Notes: a model not told the origin generated them from the sequence alone. 11,157 nt of DNA from Anaerolineae bacterium (GCA_016929775.1 JAFGIE010000278.1:1-11157), one strand, 5' to 3'. Positions 1 through 7,479 are shown, counted from the stretch's first letter. Numbers and translations: made by a program.

Positions 1-20
1 CCGCGCGCAGAACTCCTCCG

Positions 21-185
21 GCGCGTGAGCGGGCGCGTCAAGCCGCGCCCCTACGGTTCGCGCGGTCACGTTGGTGCGCCTGTTCGCATGGTCCCCCCGC
101 GGGAGCGGAGGGACGAGCAGCTGCTCCGTGATGCCGGCTTGTTCCGGCGCCCCCTTCCCGCGGGGAGGGGGCTGGAGGGTGGGTC
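21..185. repeat. Composite palindromic intergenic repeat, copy 1
   Basis: Three modules can be read here. Module A (21-85) contains a perfect 7-bp stem, GGGCGCG (31-37) with CGCGCCC (44-50), around the loop TCAAGC. Module C (91-116) is an imperfect 10-bp palindrome, GTCCCCCCGC with GCGGAGGGAC, around a GGGA loop. Module B (121-185) has a further hairpin at 151-171 with a GCG loop. A and B recur at 204-268 and 268-332 with about 62/65 and 61/65 identical bases by hand alignment. No start codon with a ribosome site or plausible protein was seen, so this is non-coding repeat DNA. Similar GGGGCGCG-type palindromes are common between genes in some environmental bacterial genomes, but the family is not named here. 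Confidence 0.8.
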
Positions 186-203
186 AGCCCATCGCCCCCT
201 CTG

Positions 204-365
204 ACGCGTGACCGGGCGCGTCAAGCCGCGCCCCTACGTTTCGCGCGGTCACGTTGGTGCGCCTGTTCTGCTCCGCGATGCCGCCTTGCTCCGGCGCCCC
301 CTTCCCGCGGGGAGGGGGCTGGGGGGTGGGTCCCCTCGTCCCCCCGCGGGAGCGGAGGGACGAGC
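204..365. repeat. Composite palindromic intergenic repeat, copy 2
   Basis: This second copy carries the same modules in a different order: A (204-268), B (268-332), then C (335-365). In copy 1, C lies between A and B. The C module here is longer: CTCGTCCCCCCGC (335-347) pairs with GCGGAGGGACGAG (352-364) with one mismatch around a 4-base loop. It lies 17 bases beyond the stop codon of the last exporter gene, so it could end the operon transcript on the minus strand or protect its 3' end. There is no run of U after it, so a classical intrinsic terminator is not supported. Together with copy 1 it fills the gene-free first 381 bases of the window. Confidence 0.8.
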
Positions 366-381
366 GGCAGGTGAGAAGGGG

Positions 382-1638
382 TCACTCGAACCGCAGCCGC
401 CACACGGCGATCGCAAAGAACAGGGCCCCCGCCGCGAGCAGGATCCCGAGCCGCGGCAGCACGTCCAAGAGCCCGCCGCTCTCTGCCAACAGGCGATAGT
501 AGGCGTCGATCGCGTGCCCCTGCGGCGTCAGGCTGGACAGCACGCCCAGGAACCCGCCCGCGCGCACGAACGGCTCCTGCGCCCCGATGCAGCCCCCCAC
601 GCCGCCCAGCACAAAGCCCAGGATCACGCCGATGCTGCTCGCCTGGGTCGACGAGCGCGCCAGCGCGGCGACCATCACCCCCAGCGCCGTCGAGTTGAGC
701 GCCACGGCCACGGTCACCACCACCAGCCCGAGCGGCGACCGCCCGAGCGGCATGTTGAACCCGAGGCTCGCCACGGCGAACATCAGCGCGATCTGCACGC
801 ACGCCAGGATCACGAACGCCAGCATCTTGCCGGCGATCACGGCGCCGCGCGGGATCGGCGCCGCCAGCAGGCGGCGCAGCGTCCCCGCTTCCCGCTCCTC
901 GAGGAGCGAGGGCGCCAGCCAGCTGACCGCGAAATAGATAAACATCACCGCGATCGCGGGGAACATGACCGCAAAGAACGCCTCCCACCCGCCCCCCACC
1001 TTGGCCCCTTCCAGCGTCTCCTGGGCCAAGGCGATCGCCGGCGTGCGCCGCATCTCGTTCAGCCTCGTCATCACCACGCCCAACGTCTGGGCCTCGATCC
1101 CGCGCCGCTGCTCGGGGCTGGCGCCCGCCAGCGCGCCCGAGTCTTCGAGCAAGGTGTGGATCCCATACTGCACCTCGCCCCAGATCGTCACCTCTGCCAC
1201 GACCTGGTTCATGATCCCGGTCACGATCGACGCGCTCTCGGGCTCTCCCGGATCGACGATCACGTCGATCGCCGTCGGCGTGTGCGACATGATGTCGTCG
1301 CTGAACCCCGCCGGGATCACGATCGCCGCCGCCGCCTCGCCCTTGGCGACCCGGTCCTCCGCCTCGGCGGGGCGCGCGTGCACCGTGACCGACAGCTCTT
1401 CGATCGACTCGATCGCGTTCGCCACCTCGCGCCCAAAGTCGCCCGCATCCTGGTTGACGAGCGAGACGCGCAGCAGGATCATCGCCTCCTCTTCGTTCGC
1501 GCTCGCCAGGTTGGCGCCGCCCATCATGCCCCCGATCAGCAGGGGCAGCATCAGGAACAGCGCCAGCGAGCCCCGCGCGCGGACCATGACCTGCAGCTCT
1601 TTGGCCATCACCGAGAGCGTATAGCGTATCGCGTTCAT
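382..1638 (-). CDS. ABC-2 type transporter permease (second permease of the exporter operon)
   Basis: This 418-residue membrane protein has the layout of the ABC2_membrane_3 family. One helix near the N-terminus (about 24-44) is followed by a large external region (about 45-220). Five further helices lie near 222-242, 268-290, 301-327, 334-352 and 395-413. The cytosolic segment EEREAGTLRRLLAAP (247-261) is the typical coupling motif after the second helix, where the permease touches the ATPase. The ATG at 1638 is preferred over an upstream in-frame start because GGAGGAGG lies 6 bases before it and the product then starts with an amphipathic segment (MNAIRYTLSVMAKEL). It begins 13 bases after the stop of the preceding permease. 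The two permeases end alike (VWRLRFE here, VWRFEFD there), suggesting duplication and a heterodimeric channel. The substrate cannot be read from sequence; related systems export drugs, lipids or peptides. Confidence 0.93.
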   Translation of the reverse strand: MNAIRYTLSVMAKELQVMVRARGSLALFLMLPLLIGGMMGGANLASANEEEAMILLRVSLVNQDAGDFGREVANAIESIEELSVTVHARPAEAEDRVAKGEAAAAIVIPAGFSDDIMSHTPTAIDVIVDPGEPESASIVTGIMNQVVAEVTIWGEVQYGIHTLLEDSGALAGASPEQRRGIEAQTLGVVMTRLNEMRRTPAIALAQETLEGAKVGGGWEAFFAVMFPAIAVMFIYFAVSWLAPSLLEEREAGTLRRLLAAPIPRGAVIAGKMLAFVILACVQIALMFAVASLGFNMPLGRSPLGLVVVTVAVALNSTALGVMVAALARSSTQASSIGVILGFVLGGVGGCIGAQEPFVRAGGFLGVLSSLTPQGHAIDAYYRLLAESGGLLDVLPRLGILLAAGALFFAIAVWRLRFE

Positions 1639-1651
1639 GCGCGCCTCCTCC

Positions 1652-2893
1652 CTAGTCGAACTCAAAGCGCCACACGCCGATGCCAAAGAACAGCGCCGAG
1701 AAGCCCAGCAGGACCGCCAGGTCGACGGCGACATCGGCCAAGCCCAGCCCGCGTACCATCAGGTTGACCAGGGCGTGGTTGGCCCAGTAGTGGGGCACGA
1801 TCCGGGGCACCGGGCCCAGGAACCGCTCCAGCAGGAAGAGGGGGACGAGCGAACCGCCCAGCAGGCCCATGGCCCACAGCAGGACCATGCTCACCCCGCC
1901 GATCTGGTTCTCGGTGCGCGCCAGCGCCGCGATCGTGATCCCCAGTGCGCTGGAACAGATCACGATCACGACCACCGCCAGCAGGGTGACCAGCGGGTGC
2001 GGCCCCAGGCTCGCCGCAGTCAGCCCCATCGCCCCCAGCCCCCACGTCCCAAAGCCAAAGATCACGGCGACTTGGATCAGGCCGACGACCACGTTCGGCA
2101 GGAGCTTGCCCACCAGCATCGTCGTCTTGCCGACCGGCGCCGCCAACAGCCGGCGGAACGAGCCGACCCGCTTTTCGTCATAGATCGATCGCGCCGTCGT
2201 CTGCGCCGCCATGAACACGAACAGGACCGTCACGCCCGGCACGGCGATGTCGCCGACCCGGAGCCGTTGTTCCTGCTCCTCGTCCTGCCCCGGCACCCGT
2301 TGCGCCACTGCCACCAGGGGCTGCGTCTGCGCCGCCTCGAATTGGCTGCGCGCCTGCGCCTGCATCCGCTCGACCGAGAACGCCGCCTCGCCCTGCCCGG
2401 CGCCCGCCTGCATCGCGCCCATCTGCGCCAGGGCTGCCAGGAGCTGGATCTCGAGCGACATGTCGTTGACCACGCCTTCCACCACCAGCCCCACCGCCTG
2501 CGTCTGCTGCGGGTTGGCGTCGGGGTGGCTGATCAGGCGCAGCGTCGCCGGCAGGCCCTCGTCCAGGTGCGCGCTCAGGCCCGCCGGGATGACCAGCATG
2601 CGCGGGATCTCGTTCTCGTCGAGCGCCGCCTGCGCCGCCTCGAGCGCCTGCAGCTCGATGCGCACGCCGCCCGCCTCCTCCAGCCCCTGCAGCAGCGTCT
2701 GCGCTGCCCTGCCCCCGTCGAGGTCGACCACCGCCAGGGTGACGCGCGTGTCCGGCTCGCTGCTGCCCAGCTCGGTCAGCGCGCCGCCAAACACAAATAC
2801 GAACAGCAGAGGGAGCAGAAAGAGCTGGATCACCAGCCCGCGATCGCGGGACAGGATCTGCAAGTCCTTGTATGCTATGCTCAGCGCTTTCAT
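1652..2893 (-). CDS. ABC-2 type transporter permease (first permease of the exporter operon)
   Basis: This 413-residue permease has one N-terminal helix (about 20-40), a large external region (41-215) and five helices near 216-234, 262-282, 299-324, 329-356 and 388-408. The coupling segment DEKRVGSFRRLLAAPV (239-254) parallels the one in its partner. The external region ends in a Gln/Glu/Ala-rich helical stretch (about 145-210) that is likely coiled or extended. The ATG at 2893 lies only 6 bases after the ATPase stop. Its GAGAGG ribosome site overlaps that TGA, so translation is probably coupled. With the ATPase and the second permease it would form an exporter with one ATPase and two different permeases, the same gene make-up as YbhF/YbhS/YbhR-type systems, though no HlyD-like adaptor is present. 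Substrate unknown. Confidence 0.93.
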   Translation of the reverse strand: MKALSIAYKDLQILSRDRGLVIQLFLLPLLFVFVFGGALTELGSSEPDTRVTLAVVDLDGGRAAQTLLQGLEEAGGVRIELQALEAAQAALDENEIPRMLVIPAGLSAHLDEGLPATLRLISHPDANPQQTQAVGLVVEGVVNDMSLEIQLLAALAQMGAMQAGAGQGEAAFSVERMQAQARSQFEAAQTQPLVAVAQRVPGQDEEQEQRLRVGDIAVPGVTVLFVFMAAQTTARSIYDEKRVGSFRRLLAAPVGKTTMLVGKLLPNVVVGLIQVAVIFGFGTWGLGAMGLTAASLGPHPLVTLLAVVVIVICSSALGITIAALARTENQIGGVSMVLLWAMGLLGGSLVPLFLLERFLGPVPRIVPHYWANHALVNLMVRGLGLADVAVDLAVLLGFSALFFGIGVWRFEFD

Positions 2894-2899
2894 TGCCTC

Positions 2900-3910
2900 T
2901 CACTCCCTCAGCTTTTTGCCGGTCAGGTGCAAAAAGACGCTCTCCAGGTTGGGCTCCAAGATCTCCAGCGAGGTAAGGGTCAGATCGTGCTCGTTCAGGT
3001 AGCCGATCGCGTTGACGATCGCCTGCTGGCTGTGCTGGGCGACGATCTTGACCACCGGCGTCGGCGCCAGGGCCTCGCCCTCCCGCTGCTCCACGTCCTC
3101 GCCCTCTGCCGGAGGCGGAGGCACGGGCTGGGGCAGCAGCGTCGCCTCGACCACCGCCGGCAGCGCCGACAGTCCCGCCAGGAGCGCGTCGTCCACCTGC
3201 GTCACGCCGACGTGGATGATCCCGCCGCCCAGGATCGCGATCAGGTTCTTGATCGTGTCCAGGGCAATGATCTCGCCCTGGTCAATGATCGCCACCCGGT
3301 TGCAGAGCAGCTCGACCTCTTCCATGTAGTGGCTGGTGTAGATGATGCTCATGTGGCGCTCGCGGTTCAGGCGCAGCACGCTCTCAAAGATGTGGTTGCG
3401 GCTCTGTGGGTCCACGCCGACCGTGGGCTCGTCGAGGAAGAGCAGGCGCGGCTGGTGGACCAGGCCCGCGGCGATGTTCACCCGGCGCTTCATCCCGCCC
3501 GAGAACTTTTCCACCGCCTGGTCGGCGCGCTCGGTCAGCGAGACGATGCGCAGCACGTCCTCGACGCGCTCCTTGAGCGCCTTGCCGCGCAGCCCGTAGG
3601 TCCGCCCGAAAAAGCTGAGGTTGGCGCGCGCGCTCAAGGTGGGATAGAGCGCCAGGTCCTGCGGCACCAATCCGTTGATCTCTTTGACCTTGTCCATGTC
3701 GGTGTGGATGTCGTGCCCGCCGATCCGGGCTGTGCCCGCCGTCGGCTCGAGCACCCCGGTCAGCATCGAGATCGCCGTCGTCTTGCCCGCGCCGTTGGGG
3801 CCGAGCAGGCCAAAGATCTCGCCCTCCTCGACCGTGAAATCGATCCCCTTGACCGCCTCGTAATCGCCGAACTTTTTCGCCAGACCCTCGACCTCTAGAA
3901 TCGCAGCCAT
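2900..3910 (-). CDS. ABC transporter ATP-binding protein (ABC-2 exporter family)
   Basis: This 336-residue nucleotide-binding subunit is expected to dimerise on the cytosolic face and drive the two downstream permeases by ATP hydrolysis. All core motifs are intact: Walker A GPNGAGKT (37-44), Q-loop Gln84 in VPQDLALY, signature SGGMK (137-141), Walker B LLFLDE (156-161) with catalytic Glu161, and H-loop His194 in TSH. The fold matches the DrrA/NatA/CcmA-like subgroup (COG1131). After the core, a C-terminal extension of about 110 residues includes a Pro- and Glu-rich linker (about 280-305) and ends in LEPNLESVFLHLTGKKLRE, a typical tail of this subgroup. The ATG at 3910 is chosen because AAAGGAG lies 8-9 bases upstream and the product starts with the usual ILEVEGLAKKFG. 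The gene follows a small membrane protein gene after 73 bases and is followed by the permeases with almost no gap. Confidence 0.96.
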   Translation of the reverse strand: MAAILEVEGLAKKFGDYEAVKGIDFTVEEGEIFGLLGPNGAGKTTAISMLTGVLEPTAGTARIGGHDIHTDMDKVKEINGLVPQDLALYPTLSARANLSFFGRTYGLRGKALKERVEDVLRIVSLTERADQAVEKFSGGMKRRVNIAAGLVHQPRLLFLDEPTVGVDPQSRNHIFESVLRLNRERHMSIIYTSHYMEEVELLCNRVAIIDQGEIIALDTIKNLIAILGGGIIHVGVTQVDDALLAGLSALPAVVEATLLPQPVPPPPAEGEDVEQREGEALAPTPVVKIVAQHSQQAIVNAIGYLNEHDLTLTSLEILEPNLESVFLHLTGKKLRE

Positions 3911-3983
3911 TGTCCAAGCTCCTTTCCACTGACCGATCGTCGATCGCGCCGCGCGCGCCATCCACGCCGCCTCGGGGCGCAGG

Positions 3984-4175
3984 TCACGACTGCGCGCGCC
4001 GTCCAAGCAGGGCGCTCACGATGAGCACCAGCCCCAGCAATCCGAGCCCGATCGCGGGGACGAGCGGCATGTCGCGCCCGCCCACCATGAACATGGTCTT
4101 GTCCTCCGGCAGGACATAGATCGCCACTGCGACCACCAGGCACAACAGCCCCCCGATCAACCGTCCCCACCGCAT
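3984..4175 (-). CDS. Small two-helix membrane protein, first gene of the exporter operon
   Basis: This 63-residue hydrophobic protein was not recognised as a known family. It has two predicted membrane helices, about 4-22 and 36-56, joined by a short polar loop (PEDKTMFMVGGRDMP). It ends with a basic GRRAQS tail, which by the positive-inside rule suggests both termini face the cytosol. The ATG at 4175 is chosen over an upstream in-frame start because GAGGAGG lies 6 bases before it and the product then begins with a typical basic-plus-hydrophobic segment. It lies in the same orientation as the ABC genes, 73 bases upstream of the ATPase, downstream of a putative promoter, and so is probably co-transcribed. 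It could be an accessory or stabilising subunit of the exporter, or simply an unrelated passenger. That it is a real gene is likely but not certain. Confidence 0.7.
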   Translation of the reverse strand: MRWGRLIGGLLCLVVAVAIYVLPEDKTMFMVGGRDMPLVPAIGLGLLGLVLIVSALLGRRAQS

Positions 4176-4231
4176 ATCGCCCTCCTCGCCCCCGGCACAG
4201 CCCACCGCGCCCTCACACGCGGACCGGCTAT

Positions 4232-4260
4232 ATTGTCGCACACCGGGGCGCCGCCGTCAT
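4232..4260 (-). promoter_or_regulatory. Weak sigma70-like promoter for the exporter operon
   Basis: On the minus strand, ATGACG (4260-4255) and GACAAT (4237-4232) are separated by 17 bases. Each matches the consensus at four of six positions. The start of transcription would fall near 4225, giving a leader of about 50 bases before the ATG at 4175. An overlapping AATATA could shift the -10 box slightly. The position is right for the operon but the boxes are weak, which fits a regulated promoter. Confidence 0.4.
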
Positions 4261-4288
4261 CACCCAGTGCGGGTGATTCGCGGGTGAT
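4259..4288. promoter_or_regulatory. Candidate operator: three GGGTGAT half-sites
   Basis: ATCACCC (4259-4265) and GGGTGAT (4271-4277) form a perfect 7-bp inverted repeat with a 5-base spacer. A second direct GGGTGAT follows at 4282-4288, exactly 11 bp (about one helical turn) from the first. The inverted pair overlaps the putative -35 box of the exporter operon. This layout is typical of repressor or activator binding sites. No regulator gene is present in the window to pair with it. Confidence 0.45.
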
Positions 4289-4303
4289 TGCGCTCTGCGG
4301 GCA

Positions 4304-4376
4304 GCGCCGCTCTCCGCAACACAAGACCTCGGGTGTCGCGGTAACACCCGAGGTCTCTGGCTTGCCGCAGCGGCGC
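4304..4376 (-). terminator. Long nested hairpin after the C11 peptidase gene
   Basis: A perfect 13-bp stem, AGACCTCGGGTGT (4324-4336) with ACACCCGAGGTCT (4344-4356), encloses a 7-base loop. It is centred inside an outer 8-bp inverted repeat, GCGCCGCT (4304-4311) with AGCGGCGC (4369-4376), with the same symmetry axis at 4340. It starts about 25 bases after the peptidase stop and precedes the exporter promoter, so it most likely ends the peptidase transcript. No U-tract follows the stem on either strand, so termination may be hairpin-only, or the element may act in 3'-end stability. Confidence 0.6.
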
Positions 4377-4400
4377 CGGCGACCGTGCGCGCTGCTGGGC

Positions 4401-7076
4401 CTATTCCACGCGCACCTGCCCGTAGGCCTCGTACCGGGCGCCGTCTAGGTCCTCGACGATAAAGCCAACCACATAGTCGCCCGGCGCCGCGTCCAGCTCA
4501 CGCCAGGCGAAGACCTGATCGCCAAAGGTCAGCGTGCCGCCCTCCTGCGAAGCCATGCGGACGGCGCCGCCGCTTGGGTCGAGGTCCATCCAGGTCTCCA
4601 GCACGGTGAACGCGTCCCCCGATCGGGGGATGATCTCGCGCGGGGCGCCGGCGTCTCGGTCGCCGGCAAAGCCAAAGGCCTGGTAGAGCACGCCGTCGCG
4701 GAAGTAGAGCCGCGCCTGCCGCGTCGTGCCGTCGTCGGCAAAGGTATAGCTGCCGTCGACGCTGTATACGGCGTCCTCTGGCAGCGCGCCAAAGCTCTCT
4801 GGCTTGAGGGCTGCGACCACGCGCTGTGTCCCGTCGTCGATGGCGTACACAAAGGGCTCCCACTCGAACTCGATCGTGAAGGCGTCGCCCTCGCTCCACA
4901 CCGGATAGTAGACGCCGTCGACCTCGCGCGTCCGGTCGCTCTCGAGATAGTCCATGTCCGCCACAAAGATCGAGTTGGACGCGGCGTCGAGATACCCGAC
5001 AAAGAGGTAGATGTGGCCGATGTTCTGCCCCTCGACGTCCATGCTGAGCAGCACCGGGCGTCCCGGCGCAGCGCTCGGCGCCGAGACCCGGACCGGCGAG
5101 AGCGCGATGCGCCCCGCGCCCGGCTTGCCGACCTCGGCGCCCCGCTCGGGCACCACCAGGTCGGCGCTGCTCCGCTCGAAGGCCCGCCCCGTATAGTGGT
5201 AGGCGAGCAGGTCGTCCCACAGCGACTCGGCGGCAAAGCGTCGAGCCACGGCAGTGTACGACGCAGCGCCCGTCACCGTATTCTTGTACAGATCCGAGTT
5301 GGGCCAGTACACCGAGACGCCCGTCGCGCCTTCCTTGCCCGGACCGTGCCGCTCGGCGACCACGCTCGCGTCGAGCGCGGCGAGCACGCGTTCCACCGCT
5401 TGGACCACGTTGGGATCGCCGCTCTCGTTGGCTGCCAGTTGGGCGAAACTGCCCAGGTCGACGTACGCTGGCGGCACGTCCTTGCCGAACACGCTGGTGA
5501 AGGAGCGTGCATAGGTCCGTGCGCGCGCCACCACCGCTTGGTCGGCGCCCTGCAGGACATAGGCCAAGTCGTTCACGCTTGCCATCAGCTCGGGCAGGGC
5601 GGCGAGGTCGATCGCTGCCAGCGTGATCTCGCGCTCCATCTGCTGCGCCATCTGCTCCGCTGTGGGGCCGCTCATCAGGCCGAACAGCCCGCCCAAGCCC
5701 GCGCCTCGTCCCAGCATCTCGTTGCGCGCCTCTTCGTCCAGGATCCGCTGGTCGTCGCGGATGTAGCTCTCGACCACCCGCTGCCCCAGTTCCGCCCCCG
5801 TCATGTCCGGGTCCTCGGTCAGCGCGCTCAGGAACTTGGTGTACGCCCACCCCAGGGCAGGTTCGGTCTCTTGCGACGCGATCGCATACCGCGCGTGGGG
5901 CGCCAGGGCGGCAAAGACCTCGAGGTGGCCCATCAGGCAGGCGTCCATGCCGATCACCTCGAACTGCTGCAAGCCGGTCCGGTCCCGGATCGCCTGCAGC
6001 GCATCGTCCACTTCCATCAGGTAGAGGTGATCGTCCAGTCGAGAGGCGAGGGGTATGTCGCTCTGCTCCCGTCCACCCGGCGCCGCATCGCTCCAGCCCC
6101 CGGGCCAACCCATGCCGTGGTCCGACATGATCAGCACGTGCTTGTCCGCCGGAAAGGTCTGGATTGCCCAGGTGACAAAGTCGACCAGCACAGCGCCGTC
6201 CGCCATGTTCACTTCGCCCAGGTCAGCCAGCAGCTCCGATCCCACGCGGTTCAGGTCGTCGTCCCGGGTCACATAGAAGCGCTTGGTCGTCGACCAGTCG
6301 CCGTCGCCGCTGTACCCTGCGCTGTAGCGGTCGACCTGCGCCACGATCTGCACGCGATCGGTCGAGCCCACGCGCTCGGCTTCGTTCAGGTCGACGAAAA
6401 TGTCCTGCTCGAGCACCTTGTCGTCCGCGTCCTGGTAGAGCATCACCAACCAGGTCTGTCCTTCGGTCGAGGGCGAGATGGGCATGACCGGGACGGGCGC
6501 CCGGGTCGGCGTGGCGGACACGACCGGTGCCGTAGCCAAGGGCGTCGCCGTGGCGCGCTCAGGGACCGCGCCCTCTTGCTCGATGCCCGAGATCGCCTGA
6601 TCCCCGTCTCGTCCCCCCATCAAGATCATCGCGCCCACGACGCAGATCACCAGCAGGATGCCGATGCCAATGATCACGCCCCGCGGCAGGCCCAGCCCCT
6701 GCAGGAGGCGCACGCCTTGCTGTAGCTGCTGCGCCGAGGGCAGGGGCACTCCCGTCCCGCTGGTCGTGGGGCGCGTCGAGGGTCGCTGCGCGCCTGTCCG
6801 TCCGCCGGCGGGGGTGCTTGGCGGCTCCTGGCGCTGCGCGGCAGGACGTCGACGCTGCGGGGCATCTGCGCGTTCCCGCCCCTCTGGACCGGGGGGCGTA
6901 GTGCGCCGCCGCCGGTGCGCACGCACCGTCTCGCGCTCTTCGTCGTCCGAGCGACCTTCCGCCTGGGCCAAGAGGTGGCGCATCCCGGGCGGATCGTGAG
7001 GAGGCCCTGCTTGGGCTGGCGTGGCTGCGGCCCACGCCCAGTGCGGCATGCCGGGCAGAGAGAACATCGTTTTCAT
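4401..7076 (-). CDS. Membrane-anchored C11 (clostripain-family) cysteine peptidase
   Basis: This 891-residue protein contains a caspase-like C11 peptidase domain (about 205-630). His320 lies in MSDHGMGWPGG and Cys380 in GMDACLMG, the expected catalytic pair; both follow hydrophobic strands (KHVLIM and FEVI). The family cleaves after basic residues. The first 130 residues are Arg/Pro-rich and probably disordered. One helix (133-153, IIGIGILLVICVVGAMILM) follows, then a Thr/Pro/Ala-rich linker (170-203). With the basic N-terminus inside, the peptidase would face outward, held by a signal anchor. The last 230 residues look beta-rich (SPVRVSAPSAAPG onwards), probably Ig-like or jelly-roll, perhaps for binding. 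The ATG at 7076 (MKTMF) has GGAGG 5 bases upstream; an upstream in-frame TTG at 7115 lacks a good ribosome site. No clear promoter was found between 7077 and 7183, so co-transcription with the small gene at 7184-7354 is possible. The target is unknown. Confidence 0.9.
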   Translation of the reverse strand: MKTMFSLPGMPHWAWAAATPAQAGPPHDPPGMRHLLAQAEGRSDDEERETVRAHRRRRTTPPGPEGRERADAPQRRRPAAQRQEPPSTPAGGRTGAQRPSTRPTTSGTGVPLPSAQQLQQGVRLLQGLGLPRGVIIGIGILLVICVVGAMILMGGRDGDQAISGIEQEGAVPERATATPLATAPVVSATPTRAPVPVMPISPSTEGQTWLVMLYQDADDKVLEQDIFVDLNEAERVGSTDRVQIVAQVDRYSAGYSGDGDWSTTKRFYVTRDDDLNRVGSELLADLGEVNMADGAVLVDFVTWAIQTFPADKHVLIMSDHGMGWPGGWSDAAPGGREQSDIPLASRLDDHLYLMEVDDALQAIRDRTGLQQFEVIGMDACLMGHLEVFAALAPHARYAIASQETEPALGWAYTKFLSALTEDPDMTGAELGQRVVESYIRDDQRILDEEARNEMLGRGAGLGGLFGLMSGPTAEQMAQQMEREITLAAIDLAALPELMASVNDLAYVLQGADQAVVARARTYARSFTSVFGKDVPPAYVDLGSFAQLAANESGDPNVVQAVERVLAALDASVVAERHGPGKEGATGVSVYWPNSDLYKNTVTGAASYTAVARRFAAESLWDDLLAYHYTGRAFERSSADLVVPERGAEVGKPGAGRIALSPVRVSAPSAAPGRPVLLSMDVEGQNIGHIYLFVGYLDAASNSIFVADMDYLESDRTREVDGVYYPVWSEGDAFTIEFEWEPFVYAIDDGTQRVVAALKPESFGALPEDAVYSVDGSYTFADDGTTRQARLYFRDGVLYQAFGFAGDRDAGAPREIIPRSGDAFTVLETWMDLDPSGGAVRMASQEGGTLTFGDQVFAWRELDAAPGDYVVGFIVEDLDGARYEAYGQVRVE

Positions 7077-7183
7077 GGCAGCCTCCACTGTGACGATCGC
7101 ACGCGCGGTGGACAATGGGCCCAGGATGTGCTAGGACCCGCCGAGGCGGACGCGGGCCCTTGACGCGCCGGGCGGGCGATCGG

Positions 7184-7354
7184 TCAGAGGTTACTTATGA
7201 GGGTCGCGACGAGCAGTAGAACGTGGCCAATGACCACGATCCAGAGGCCCAGTCCGGTCAGGACCGGTACATTGATCAGACTGGCGATCACGCCGACGAT
7301 CAAGAGAATGACAGAGATCCACCATGTGAGCTGCTTCGGTGCATTGAGTTTCAC
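7184..7354 (-). CDS. Small two-helix membrane protein (KLNAPKQ type)
   Basis: This 56-residue protein starts at a GTG (7354) preceded by GGAGAGGAGG with 6 bases of spacing, a strong ribosome site. It has a short basic N-terminus (MKLNAPKQ), a helix at about 10-31 and a second at about 34-54, and almost nothing else. From memory, small proteins beginning with KLNAPKQ and two helices recur in Chloroflexota and other bacteria as conserved hypotheticals; I know of no assigned function. It has its own promoter at 7450-7479 and is divergent from the alarmone-synthetase fusion. The next gene in the same direction, the C11 peptidase, starts 107 bases beyond its stop. Confidence 0.8.
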   Translation of the reverse strand: MKLNAPKQLTWWISVILLIVGVIASLINVPVLTGLGLWIVVIGHVLLLVATLISNL

Positions 7355-7449
7355 GCGCGGCCTCCTCTCCGATGACCTGTGTGTCTGACAGACATTCGAC
7401 TCTCCTGTGCCTCGCGCCCCGCGGCGGTCCAGGTGTCGCATGTGCTCCC

Positions 7450-7479
7450 AGTATACCACACGATCGACTCTGGGGGCAA
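7450..7479 (-). promoter_or_regulatory. Sigma70-type promoter for the small membrane protein gene
   Basis: On the minus strand, TTGCCC (7479-7474) and TATACT (7455-7450) are separated by 18 bases. The -10 box is five of six to consensus. Transcription would start near 7443, giving a leader of about 90 bases before the GTG at 7354. It lies back to back with the plus-strand promoter at 7494-7522. Confidence 0.65.

Noticed and set aside
21..365. CRISPR-like array
   Set aside because: There are only two copies of each unit, the units are long, palindromic and imperfect, and there are no uniform spacers or cas genes.
208..1767. Plus-strand open frame of about 520 codons over the left repeats and the second permease
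   Set aside because: It starts in repeat DNA, has no ribosome site and encodes a low-complexity Arg/His-rich product antisense to a good membrane protein.
1637..3898. Plus-strand open frame of about 750 codons opposite the exporter genes
   Set aside because: Its translation is rich in Arg, His, Gln and Asp with no fold-like pattern, and it lies antisense to three genes with clear ABC motifs. It is the usual stop-poor shadow in GC-rich DNA.
5013..6725. Plus-strand open frame of 570 codons opposite the C11 peptidase
   Set aside because: Antisense shadow with no recognisable domain; the minus strand carries the catalytic motifs.
7077..7183. Promoter or terminator between the small membrane protein and the C11 peptidase
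   Set aside because: Only a 5-bp GC hairpin (CCGCC-GA-GGCGG) and no paired -35/-10 boxes were found, so nothing can be supported here.
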